From Arenicola marina (lineage: Eukaryota > Annelida > Polychaeta > Arenicolidae), in the NCBI GenBank assembly GCA_964019135.1, contig OZ025258.1, positions 36,118,126 to 36,182,125 on the forward strand: 64,000 nt of DNA, given 5' to 3'. Positions 54,553-64,000 of this stretch are shown piece after piece. The notes below the pieces were generated by a model. It saw only the letters and a list, made by a program, of their open reading frames with translations. It was not told where the DNA came from and ran no database searches. Position 1 is the stretch's first letter, and each line of letters opens with the position of its first letter. The translations under genes and the position numbers were made by a program.

Positions 54553-55915
54553 AGAAGAGGAGGGGTTGGGAGAGGGAATGGAGTGGAGAAGGGGGTTGGG
54601 AGAGGGAATGGAGTAGAGAAGGGGGTTGGGAGAGGGAATGGAGTGGAGAAGGGGGTTGGGAGAGGGAATGGAGTGGAGAAGGGGGTTGGGAGAGGGAATG
54701 GAGTGGAGAAGGGGGTTGGGAGAGGGAATGGAGTGGAGAAGGGGGTTGGGAGAGGGAATGGAGTGGAGAAGGGGGTTGGGAGAGGGAATGGAGTGGAGAA
54801 GGGGGTTGGGAGAGGGAATGGAGTGGAGAAGGGGGTTGGGAGAGGGAATGGAGTGGAGAAGGGGGTTGGGAGAGGGAATGGAGTGGAGAAGGGGGTTGGG
54901 AGAGGGAATGGAGTGGAGAAGGGGGTTGGGAGAGGGAATGGAGTGGAGAAGGGGGTTGGGAGAGGGAATGGAGTGGAGAAGGGGGTTGGGAGAGGGAATG
55001 GAGTGGAGAAGGGGGTTGGGAGAGGGAATGGAGTGGAGAAGGGGGTTGGGAGAGGGAATGGAGTGGAGAAGGGGGTTGGGAGAGGGAATGGAGTGGAGAA
55101 GGGGGTTGGGAGAGGGAATGGAGTGGAGAAGGGGGTTGGGAGAGGGAATGGAGCAGAGAAGGGTGTTGGGAGAAGGAATGGAGTGGAGAAGGGGTTGGGA
55201 GAGGGAATGGAGTGGAGAAGGGGGTTGGGAGAGGGAATGGAGCAGAGAAGGGGGTTGGGAGAAGGAATGGAGTGGAGAAGGGGGTTGGGAGAGGGAATGG
55301 AGTGGAGAAGGGGGTTGGGAGAGGGAATGGAGTGGAGAAGGGGGTTGGGAGAGGGAATGGAGTGGAGAAGGGGGTTGGGAGAGGGAACGGAGTGGAGAAG
55401 GGGGTTGGGAGAGGGAATGGAGTGGAGAAGGGGGTTGGGAGAGGGAATGGAGTAGAGAAGGGGGTTGGGAGAGGGAACGGAGTGGAGAAGGGGGTTGGGA
55501 GAGGGAATGGAGTAGAGAAGGGGGTTGGGAGAGGGAATGGAGTGGAGAAGGAGGTTGGGAGAGGGAATGGAGTGGAGAAGGGGGTTGGGAGAGGGAATGG
55601 AGTGGAGAACGGTTGGGAGAGGGAATGGAGTAGAGAAGGGGGTTGGGAGAGGGAATGGAGTGGAGAAGGGGGTTGGGAGAGGGAATGGAGTAGAGAAGGG
55701 GGTTGGGAGAGGGAACGGAGTGGAGAAGGGGGTTGGGAGAGGGAATGGAGTAGAGAAGGGGGTTGGGAGAGGGAATGGAGTGGAGAAGGAGGTTGGGAGA
55801 GGGAGTGGAGTGGAGAAGGGGGTTGGGAGAGGGAATGGAGTGGAGAACGGTTGGGAGAGGGAATGGAGTAGAGAAGGGGGTTGGGAGAGGGAATGGAGTG
55901 GAGATAGGGGTTGGG
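54553..55915. repeat. 30-bp polypurine minisatellite, about 45 units
   Basis: GGGAGAGGGAATGGAGTGGA plus GAAGGGGGTT repeats. The first 20 or so units are almost perfect; substitutions and small deletions gather in the right half, where a block of variants (with AGTAGAG, GAACGG, AAGGAGG and AACGG) is itself duplicated. The strand is nearly pure purine apart from T at fixed places. Both strands are open for 290-630 codons as an artefact of the 30-bp period. Confidence 0.97.
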
Positions 55916-56777
55916 AGAGTGAACAGGGTGTAAGGGAGTAGACAGAGAGGGGGATTGGGGATGGGAGGGGAGCAAGGGGTGAGATTGGAAAGAGACGAGA
56001 AAAAGGGAGCGAGATGAGAGAAGGAAAGCTGGAGTTGCGAGCTGTGGCAGCGAAGGACGAAGGGACAAGGAGGAGGAGGAGGAGGAGGGAGATATGTACA
56101 TATGAACAAGACAACACATGGAAAGAATTAACAGGAGTACAGATATACCGCAAGACAAAGGCAGGTGGGAGACGGGGCAGTGCCCATAGCACTGAAACGA
56201 TAATAGAATAAACATGTAAAGTAGAGATAAGAGTGGAAGGCTGTGTCTAGGCTATAATAAATAAAAGGCGATGTAAATATATTTGCAGAGCTAACGTGAC
56301 CAGGCAGATTTAGCCCCAAAAGAGTGGTTGGTTCAAAAGCGGTGAAACTAAATTTTAGAACGGTTTTACATTGGTTAGAAGATGAGCCCAGGTCTTGCTA
56401 TCTTCATGTCAAATGTATAATTTCTTACTAATTGCGTTTTATTAACAAATAGGCCCAGTTCCTAATATTCTGCTTACAAAAAAAACATGACATTTTGTAT
56501 ACGTAGGCTAGCAGGTCATGAAGATGACACCTAGCATGATGGCTGTGACATTGGTTATCGATGTTATTTCCGTTATCAATATCACTATTAAAAATATTAT
56601 AAGCCAAATACCGTCAGTAAAATTTTAGATTAGTTGATCTCATGCCAACATTTTGCTTTATTTCTTCACGCTTCGTATAGATAGGTGTTATCGTTACATT
56701 TCAAGCTTTCTACTGACAGTTTTTACCATAACTAAACGTCTTTTATGCTTTTATGCTTACTTCGCAATAAGTAGGAG
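55916..56777. other. purine-rich edge, then AT-rich non-repetitive stretch
   Basis: Purine-rich to about 56095 with a GGA repeat near 56071, then AT-rich. The plus frame at 56653-57018 passes through a SINE fragment and is not a gene. Confidence 0.45.
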
Positions 56778-56850
56778 GTTACCCCCGGGGACATGGCTCC
56801 AGTCTCCCGTCCTTCTCCCATTGACGCGATATGACCAAACGTGGTTAAAG
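56778..56850 (+). mobile_element. tRNA-derived SINE, family B, internal fragment
   Basis: GTTACCCCCGGGGACATGGC and the following CCCATTGACGCGATATGACC match the body of the copy at 30160-30402 in inverse orientation, with a handful of changes. The head and most of the tail are absent. Confidence 0.8.
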
Positions 56851-57214
56851 ATTATACAACCGGTTGCCCTTACTTGCATGCTACTTGTTTTACATTGCCT
56901 TTTAAATTTGAAGAAGCAAATCCAACTTAGCTGGAGAAATATATCACGGAATGCAAGTGATTGTCGACTTGACGGAAATGTTTATTACACCAACCGACCC
57001 GATACGGCTTTAAACTAGACAAGGCGCTTTGCATTCAGTCGAGATACTCAGTGCCATGCCCACGTCAAGTTGGCCGCGCGAGATATACCGACGCGAGACC
57101 CCGAATCTCGCCACCAGCGCCCTCGCACGGAATCGAGGTGAAGCCCTTCAACTTTATGGCAAAGGAGGTAAAGATGCCCCCTGGCGGAATCGGCGGCAGA
57201 CATCGCATCGAGGG
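56851..57214. other. non-repetitive stretch, nothing recognised
   Basis: Ordinary composition. The start of the 152-codon frame at 57029 lies here, but that frame soon runs into the repeat array. Confidence 0.4.
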
Positions 57215-60200
57215 CGGAAGTGTTTTGTTCTTGCTCTCTTCCTCTCTCTTCCTCTCCCTGTCCTCCTCCCGCTAGCTCTGGGTCTCTGTATCTCTCTTCC
57301 TCTCCCTGTCCTCCTCCCGCTAGCTCTGGGTCTCTGTATCTCTCTTCCTCTCCCTGTCCTCCTCCCGCTAGCTCTGGGTCTCTGTATCTCTCTTCCTCTC
57401 TCTCCCTTTCTCTGTCCTTCTCTCGCTAGCTCTGGGTCTCTGTATCTCTCTTCCCCTCTCCCCCTCTCTCTGTCCTTCTCCCGCTAGCTCTGGGTCTCTG
57501 TATCTCTCTTCCCCTCTCTCCCTTTCTCTGTCCTCCTCCCGCTAGCTCTGGGTCTCTGTATCTCTCTTCCTCTCTCTCCCTCTCTCTGTCCTTCTCTCGC
57601 TAGCTCTGGGTCTCTGTATCTCTCTTCCTCTCCCTGTCCTCCTCCCGCTAGCTCTGGGTCTCTGTATCTCTCTTCCCCTCTCTCCCTCTCTCTGTCCTTC
57701 TCCCGCTAGCTCTGGGTCTCTGTATCTCTCTTCCTCTCTCTCCCTCTCTCTGTCCTTCTCTCGCTAGCTCTGGGTCTCTGTATCTCTCTTCCTCTCTCTC
57801 CCTCTCTCTGTCCTTCTCTCGCTAGCTCTGGGTCTCTGTATCTCTCTTCCTCTCTCTCCCTCTCTCTGTCCTTCTCCCGCTAGCTCTGGGTCTCTGTATC
57901 TCTCTTCCTCTCCCTGTCCTCCTCCCGCTAGCTCTGGGTCTCTGTATCTCTCTTCCTCTCTCTCCCTCTCTCTGTCCTTCTCTCGCTAGCTCTGGGTCTC
58001 TGTATCTCTCTTCCTCTCCCTGTCCTCCTCCCGCTAGCTCTGGGTCTCTGTATCTCTCTTCCCCTCTCTCCCTCTCTCTGTCCTTCTCCCGCTAGCTCTG
58101 GGTCTCTGTATCTCTCTTCCTCTCTCTCCCTTTCTCTGTCCTTCTCCCGCTAGCTCTGGGTCTCTGTATCTCTCTTCCCCTCTCTCCCTTTCTCTGTCCT
58201 CCTCCCGCTAGCTCTGGGTCTCTGTATCTCTCTTCCTCTCTCTCCCTCTCTCTGTCCTCCTCCCGCTAGCTCTGGGTCTCTGTATCTCTCTTCCTCTCTC
58301 TCCCTCTCTCTGTCCTTCTCCCGCTAGCTCTGGGTCTCTGTATCTCTCTTCCCCTCTCTCCCTTTCTCTGTCCTCCTCCCGCTAGCTCTGGGTCTCTGTA
58401 TCTCTCTTCCCCTCTCTCCCTTTCTCTGTCCTCCTCCCGCTAGCTCTGGGTCTCTGTATCTCTCTTCCTCTCTCTCCCTGTCTCTGTCCTTCTCTCGCTA
58501 GCTCTGGGTCTCTGTATCTCTCTTCCTCTATCCCCCTCTCCCTGTCCTCCTCTCGCTAGCTCTGGGTCTCTGTATCTCTCTACCCCTCTCTCCCTCTCTC
58601 TGTCCTCCTCCCGCTAGCTCTGGGTCTCTGTATCTCTCTCCCTCTCTCTGTCCTTCTCTCGCTAGCTCTGGGTCTCTGTATCTCTCTTCCTCTCTCTCCC
58701 TCTCTCTGTCCGTCTCCCGCTAGCTCTGGGTCTCTGTATCTCTCTTCCTCTCCCTGTCCTCCTCCCGCTAGCTCTGGGTCTCTGTATCTCTCTTCCTTTC
58801 TCTGTCCTCCTCCCGCTAGCTCTGGGTCTCTGTATCTCTCTTCCTCTCTCTCCCTTTCTCTGTCCTTCTCCCGCTAGCTCTGGGTCTCTGTATCTCTCTT
58901 CCCCTCTCCCCCTCTCTCTGTCCTTCTCTCGCTAGCTCTGGGTCTCTGTATCTCTCTTCCTCTCTCTCCCTCTCTCTGTCCTTCTCTCGCTAGCTCTGGG
59001 TCTCTGTATCTCTCTTCCTCTCTCTCCCTCTCTCTGTCCTTCTCTCGCTAGCTCTGGGTCTCTGTATCTCTCTTCCTCTCTCTCTCTCTCTCTGTCCTTC
59101 TCTCGCTAGCTCTGGGTCTCTGTATCTCTCTTCCCCTCTCTCCCTTTCTCTGTCCTCCTCCCGCTAGCTCTGGGTCTCTGTATCTCTCTCCCTCTCTCTG
59201 TCCTTCTCTCGCTAGCTCTGGGTCTCTGTATCTCTCTTCCTCTCTCTCCCTCTCTCTGTCCGTCTCCCGCTAGCTCTGGGTCTCTGTATCTCTCTTCCTC
59301 TCCCTGTCCTCCTCCCGCTAGCTCTGGGTCTCTGTATCTCTCTTCCTCTCTCTGTCCTCCTCCCGCTAGCTCTGGGTCTCTGTATCTCTCTTCCCCTCTC
59401 TCCCTCTCTCTGTCCTTCTCCCGCTAGCTCTGGGTCTCTGTATCTCTCTTCCTCTCTCTGTCCTCCTCCCGCTAGCTCTGGGTCTCTGTATCTCTCTTCC
59501 CCTCTCTCCCTTTCTCTGTCCTCCTCCCGCTAGCTCTGGGTCTCTGTATCTCTCTTCCTCTCTCTCCCTTTCTCTGTCCTTCTCCCGTTAGCTCTGGGTC
59601 TCTGTATCTCTCTTCCCCTCTCCCCCTCTCTCTGTCCTTCTCTCGCTAGCTCTGGGTCTCTGTATCTGTCTTCCTCTCTCTCCCTCTCTCTGTCCTTCTC
59701 TCGCTAGCTCTGGGTCTCTGTATCTCTCTTCCTCTCTCTCCCTCTCTCTGTCCTTCTCTCGCTAGCTCTGGGTCTCTGTATCTCTCTTGCTCTCTCTCCC
59801 TCTCTCTGTCCTTCTCTCGCTAGCTCTGGGTCTCTGTATCTCTCTTCCTCTCCCTGTCCTCCTCCCGCTAGCTCTGGGTCTCTGTATCTCTCTTCCTCTC
59901 TCTGTCCTCCTCCCGCTAGCTCTGGGTCTCTGTATCTCTCTTCCCCTCTCTCCCTTTCTCTGTCCTCCTCCCGCTAGCTCTGGGTCTCTGTATCTCTCTT
60001 CCTCTCTCTCCCTTTCTCTGTCCTTCTCCCGCTAGCTCTGGGTCTCTGTATCTCTCTTCCCCTCTCCCCCTCTCTCTGTCCTTCTCTCGCTAGCTCTGGG
60101 TCTCTGTATCTCTCTTCCTCTCTCTCCCTCTCTCTGTCCTTCTCTCGCTAGCTCTGGGTCTCTGTATCTCTCTTCCTCTCTCTCCCTCTCTCTGTCCTTC

Positions 60201-61075
60201 TCTCGCTAGCTCTGGGTCTCTGTATCTCTCTTCCTCTCTCTCTCTCTCTCTGTCCTTCTCTCGCTAGCTCTGGGTCTCTGTATCTCTCTTCCCCTCTCTC
60301 CCTTTCTCTGTCCTCCTCCCGCTAGCTCTGGGTCTCTGTATCTCTCTCCCTCTCTCTGTCCTTCTCTCGCTAGCTCTGGGTCTCTGTATCTCTCTTCCTC
60401 TCTCTCCCTCTCTCTGTCCGTCTCCCGCTAGCTCTGGGTCTCTGTATCTCTCTTCCTCTCCCTGTCCTCCTCCCGCTAGCTCTGGGTCTCTGTATCTCTC
60501 TTCCTCTCTCTGTCCTCCTCCCGCTAGCTCTGGGTCTCTGTATCTCTCTTCCCCTCTCTCCCTCTCTCTGTCCTTCTCCCGCTAGCTCTGGGTCTCTGTA
60601 TCTCTCTTCCTCTCTCTGTCCTCCTCCCGCTAGCTCTGGGTCTCTGTATCTCTCTTCCCCTCTCTCCCTTTCTCTGTCCTCCTCCCGCTAGCTCTGGGTC
60701 TCTGTATCTCTCTTCCTCTCTCTCCCTTTCTCTGTCCTTCTCCCGTTAGCTCTGGGTCTCTGTATCTCTCTTCCCCTCTCCCCCTCTCTCTGTCCTTCTC
60801 TCGCTAGCTCTGGGTCTCTGTATCTGTCTTCCTCTCTCTCCCTCTCTCTGTCCTTCTCTCGCTAGCTCTGGGTCTCTGTATCTCTCTTCCTCTCTCTCCC
60901 TCTCTCTGTCCTTCTCTCGCTAGCTCTGGGTCTCTGTATCTCTCTTCCTCTATCCCCCTCTCTCTGTCCTTCTCTCGCTAGCTCTGGGTCTCTGTATCTC
61001 TCTCCCTCTCTCTGTCCTTCTCCCGCTAGCTCTGGGTCTCTGTATCTCTCTTCCTCCCTCTCCCTCTCTCCCGCT
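57215..61075. repeat. 3.8-kb pyrimidine-rich 48/58-bp satellite with nested higher-order repeats
   Basis: Each unit opens GCTAGCTCTGGGTCTCTGTA and then has a CT-only part in a 48-bp or 58-bp form, with TCTCTCCC, TCCCTGTCC and TTCTCTGTCC variants. About 70 units. Rare markers recur at fixed distances: GTCCGTC at 58708, 59258 and 60416; CCGTTAGC at 59585 and 60743; TGTATCTGTC at 59661 and 60819. The offsets are 550 and 1158 bp, showing blocks copied within blocks. Edges decay into plain CT-rich sequence by 61150. Confidence 0.97.
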
Positions 61076-61980
61076 GGCTCTTTTTCTCTCTTCCTCTCTC
61101 GACTAGTCTTCCCCTCTTTTTCTGGCTCGTTCTCTCTGTCCCTGCCTCGCTGTCTCCACTCTTGGTGTTCTATGTCGCCGGGGCCAAGCGGCTTCCCGTG
61201 GCTGACCCGACACGCGGTGCTTTATTAAAGGGGCGTCTCCATGCCGCTGGTAGTTCCTTACGGCGAGTAGCTTGACGTATGTGTCCCCGTCCCCTCTTCC
61301 AGGACGACCGGCCTCCCTGATAATACTAATCCGTCCCCTGTTTGCCTAATGAATTATGGCGGCGCGGTGAAAACTGCTGCCAATGTCCCCGACGAGCGCC
61401 GCCAAGCGGGGGAATTATTCGCCGCGCTGCTTTCTTTTTATTCTCGGGTGGCTGCGGCGGCGAAGCTGCCATATCTGAAGGCGAGGGAAGAAGAGAGGTA
61501 AATTAGAATGGCTGGGATAAAAAAAGGACATCGAGGCAAGGCATTAGAGTAATTTTGTGGGTGGGGTGGAGGGGGATACCATTTTCGTGGTTAGCCAAGC
61601 ATTCATTCGTCATTAGCTTTCTTAGGGTGTTTTTTTCCCCTGTGTGTTCTTTCATTTCAGCCCCCAACGGGGTTCCGGCGATAATTTTTGTCCACTTCTC
61701 GTTAAATTCTCGGGCATCGCGGGACTTAAAGCTTGTCGCGCGGGTTCGATGGAATTCCCCAGAGGCATGACTATGTTTATACATGAGCTTTGGTTGTTTA
61801 AGATAACTTTTGTGTTGTCCAAGCTAACATGCGGTGTTTGCATTGTCGGCATTGTAAAATGGCGATAAGAAGTGAATAGGCTTGTTATGTACGTGGTGGA
61901 GTGAGATCGCCTTGTGGGGGGTCTCAGCAATGACTCATGCATTCAGGGACTGGTATAACAGCATAACAGACGTAGCGGGA
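61076..61980. other. non-repetitive stretch, partly CpG-rich, no gene recognised
   Basis: From 61200 to 61480 the sequence is CpG- and GC-rich with a TAATGAATTA word at 61347-61356, which fits a P2-type paired-homeodomain site. From 61500 it is ordinary. Opposed frames at 61503-61784 (minus) and 61555-61770 (plus) overlap and are unrecognised. Confidence 0.4.
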
Positions 61981-62172
61981 GGATGGCTCCTGGGAGGGGG
62001 GCGGGGGGGGGGGGGCAATCTTCTTCATCAATCGTTAACTTTAATCCCGTAGTTCCTATCAATAATTATGAAAACCTTGGGGCCCGAAATCGGAAAGAAC
62101 GCATTATACGTTTATTTAGAAACATTTTGGAAAATGCCAACGATCGACGAACCGGAAATAGAAACGAAATTA
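61981..62172. other. spacer with poly-G run
   Basis: A G run of about 12 lies at 62005-62016. Otherwise ordinary sequence up to the SINE tail. Confidence 0.4.
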
Positions 62173-62308
62173 ATTGGTGTTTTAGGCCACTTGTGTGCAC
62201 ATTGGGTCAATGAAGGATGAAACATGCCCCAGGTTAGGTGCCCGGGTTAGGTGCCCGGGTCCTGATGCCAACTCAAGACCTATTGATCTGCGGTCTAGTG
62301 CGCTAACC
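62173..62308 (-). mobile_element. tRNA-derived SINE, family A, copy 4, head truncated
   Basis: On the minus strand it keeps GGTTAGCGCACTAGACCGCA, a damaged B box, the CACCTAACCTGGGG body and a tail ending GGCCTAAAACACCAAT. The first 20 or so bases of the head are missing. The GGTTAGGTGCCCGG piece of the body is present twice in tandem (about 62236-62263), in the same part of the element that is expanded in copy 3. Confidence 0.85.
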
Positions 62309-62999
62309 GGAGACAAAGACAGACTATTAGGAAAGTTAGGATAGATCAGGGGTGTTCTGCTTGGTGTGGTCGGCAAGCGGATGCGATGGGGGGGGGGGGG
62401 GGGGGTGCGAGGGTGTCATGGATGGGGTTGGTCTTGTGGATGCATAGGGGGGGGGGGTGTAGTTGCACGTTTGCCAGCCATCGATAACATTCGCGTTAGC
62501 CCCGTTTGCCTGTTCGCTTTAATGTCGCGATATTCGATTTGAGCGGAAGTAAGACCTAATTTCGGCATGATCTGAGGGGGATCAAATGCGATTTGACGGG
62601 CGATCCGAGGATTCGGCGGCAAAGCCCCCGCCTGACCTTGCCACAAACAATTGGCTTTGAGGCATTGGTCTATCAGTCAGACTTCCATGGATACCGGCTG
62701 CTGGGCTGGCCAACCAAAGCGGAGTTTGATGGAGTAAGGACCGAGGGTTGTCATACCACCACCGACTCGCATATATGTTTAGAGGGTGGCGGGGGTGGGG
62801 CTGAGGGATGGGGGTGGGGGGGGGGTTGTTGTTGGTTGGGGGCAGATGAGGCAGTGTTGTCTTACATCCCACGGCGGGGGCTTTGGGATCGAGTAGAATT
62901 TGCCTGATATGGGACCATTATATTTCATCACGCAGTGCCAGAGAATGGGAGGTTGAGGCAGGGGACTATGGGGCGCTAAGTGTAACCCCCTTCATTCCG
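62309..62999. other. non-repetitive stretch with G runs
   Basis: G runs lie at 62389-62406, 62449-62457 and 62816-62824. Opposed frames at 62582-62907 are unrecognised. Confidence 0.4.
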
Positions 63000-63300
63000 T
63001 CCACAAAAGTCCATTTTGTAGAGACAAAATACCATTCTGTCGACAGAATAACCTTTTGTCAAGAGAAACTCTATTCTGTCCACCAAAGTGACTCTTGACT
63101 TTACAAAATCTATTCTGTCCAGACAAAATCATTCTGTCGAGACAAAATTCATTCGGTCGAGACAAAAGCCATTCTGTCAAGACAAAATTCATTCTGTCGA
63201 GACAAAATCCATTCTGTCTCCACAAAATGAATTTTGTGGACAAAAGTTGCTTTCGTGGACAGAAATTCATTTCGTTGTTCACAGAGTTCATTCTGTCTGG
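63000..63300. repeat. degenerate 20-21-bp tandem repeat with dyad unit
   Basis: Units of ATTCTGTCGAGACAAAAT(C/T)C, about 14 copies with substitutions and small indels. The unit is itself nearly palindromic: ATTTTGTC pairs with GACAAAAT. The middle (63120-63220) is most regular; edges show inverted-looking variants such as AATTTTGTGGACAAAAG. Confidence 0.9.
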
Positions 63301-64000
63301 TGACTTCTACAAGACGGAAGAACCGATCGGCAAACGGAACATACTCATGGTCGTGTGGTTTGGAAGAGTGCACGGCCGCTTCACTGCTTCAGATTTTCAA
63401 ATCGCTCACACTCTGTCAAATGTTGTCGTGTCTTCTTTTAAATACGTCTGTTTGACTCCATGACACGTGTAATGTGTATAGTGATGTAGAATAGGAAAAG
63501 GAACGATAATAGGAGAGAATATAGGCTGACACTAGGGTAGATCTAGCCATACATGACCATTACAAGCAAAGAGCTGTAAGGTCATACCAGCAAGCGCACA
63601 TGTGCCGTGCGAAACGGCCGCCAATATCCCCACACGCTCATTTTCAGACTGACAAGACAAATAGAAATATCCATTATCTTCTCTAACATGTTTATAAACG
63701 AGGGGTATAACTTATTTATAAATTACTCACGTTAAAACGATAACAATCCAATTTGTTTGTAACAAGATAATTCCTAAATCACCTAAGTCTGCCATGACAG
63801 TTCTCACGAGGTTCACGTTATGCCTGCGAGATGACGTAGAGGCGCTACCGTGCGGTATGAAATTGGTCGTTGAATTTGTATTATTGAATTACCGCCATGT
63901 CATATCCTGTGTGTCTCAATCACCTCATTATGGTGTTATGTAAAGCATTTTTTAATTGTTTGTATGTGCTAAATTGTCCATGGCAAATACCAGTAATCCT
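63301..64000. other. non-repetitive stretch to the window edge
   Basis: AT-leaning sequence without recognisable gene, repeat or RNA feature. Confidence 0.4.

Noticed and set aside
54303-56215. Frames of up to 629 codons rich in [10 protein letters not shown] or EGGWEREWS
   Set aside because: Direct consequence of the 30-bp purine repeat. The mirror frame on the other strand is equally long.
56653-57018. 121-codon plus frame with hydrophobic start as a membrane protein
   Set aside because: Its middle is translated from a SINE family B fragment (56778-56850), so it is a chance frame.
57029-57487. 152-codon frame with LPLPVLLPLALGLCISLP repeats as a membrane protein
   Set aside because: The hydrophobic repeats are translations of the CT-rich 48-bp unit. 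The same peptide appears again at 59787-60035 for the same reason.
19946-62308. Functional tRNA genes at the A/B-box sequences
   Set aside because: The heads do not close into acceptor stems and continue into shared SINE bodies and tails. At 16528-16612 the ends do not pair either.
1-64000. LTR retroelements, Polintons or other virus-like elements
   Set aside because: No reverse transcriptase, integrase, protease or capsid motif was noticed in any listed frame, and no long terminal direct repeats flank a coding body. The only kb-scale direct repeats (32.5-38.1 kb) are head-to-tail and lack such frames.

Overview
This window is eukaryotic and almost certainly animal, most plausibly a marine invertebrate; I cannot name the species. 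The grounds are two families of tRNA-derived SINEs with Pol III A and B boxes (one copy with a clean target-site duplication), short elements with terminal inverted repeats, many minisatellites, poly-G runs, and no operon-like coding. Two gaps of exactly 200 N (18916-19115 and 49711-49910) are scaffold placeholders. I found no protein-coding gene that I can name, no rRNA gene, no intact tRNA gene, no CRISPR array and no recognisable virus-like element. The long open frames that exist are by-products of tandem repeats lacking stop codons.

By my tally of array lengths, about two fifths of the window is tandem repeat. From left to right: a 28-bp hairpin minisatellite (1-644); a duplicated block holding a 30-bp repeat (2302-3119); two copies of a GGATCC-ended MITE-like element (4267-4578, 6446-6650) around a 39/40-bp repeat; a 35-bp minisatellite of exactly 68 units with a 945-bp higher-order repeat (7461-9840); a pentamer array of exactly 285 units (12426-13850); a 19-bp G-rich array running into the first gap (18620-18915); a second pentamer array (20151-20769); a 13-bp array of exactly 55 units (24086-24800); a trinucleotide tract (25123-25272); and a 39-bp array of 50 units open on both strands (27290-29236).

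Further right: four tandem copies of a 1.3-1.5 kb unit, each with a TATA-like motif and a short open frame starting with a hydrophobic stretch (32535-38145); a MITE with palindromic ends (38567-38846); a hAT-like short element (40986-41158); a 38-bp array (43013-43468); a 32-bp array passing into a 24-bp array (43878-45545); a 48-bp triplication (45805-45948); a 26-bp array (46500-47345); a 35-bp array (51185-52443); a 33-37-bp array (53640-54365); a 30-bp polypurine array (54553-55915); a 3.8-kb pyrimidine-rich 48/58-bp array (57215-61075); and a degenerate 20-bp array with a dyad unit (63000-63300).

SINE family A has four copies (about 19.95, 29.48, 41.55 and 62.17 kb), all on the minus strand; two carry small tandem expansions at the same internal place, next to box B. 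SINE family B has one long copy (30.16-30.40 kb, minus) and a fragment (56.78-56.85 kb, plus). No genes can be seen acting together. The window reads as a gene-poor or intronic tract shaped by repeat amplification, with a few non-repetitive pockets (49.3-49.7, 50.72-50.83 and 61.2-61.48 kb) holding clusters of transcription-factor-like motifs.
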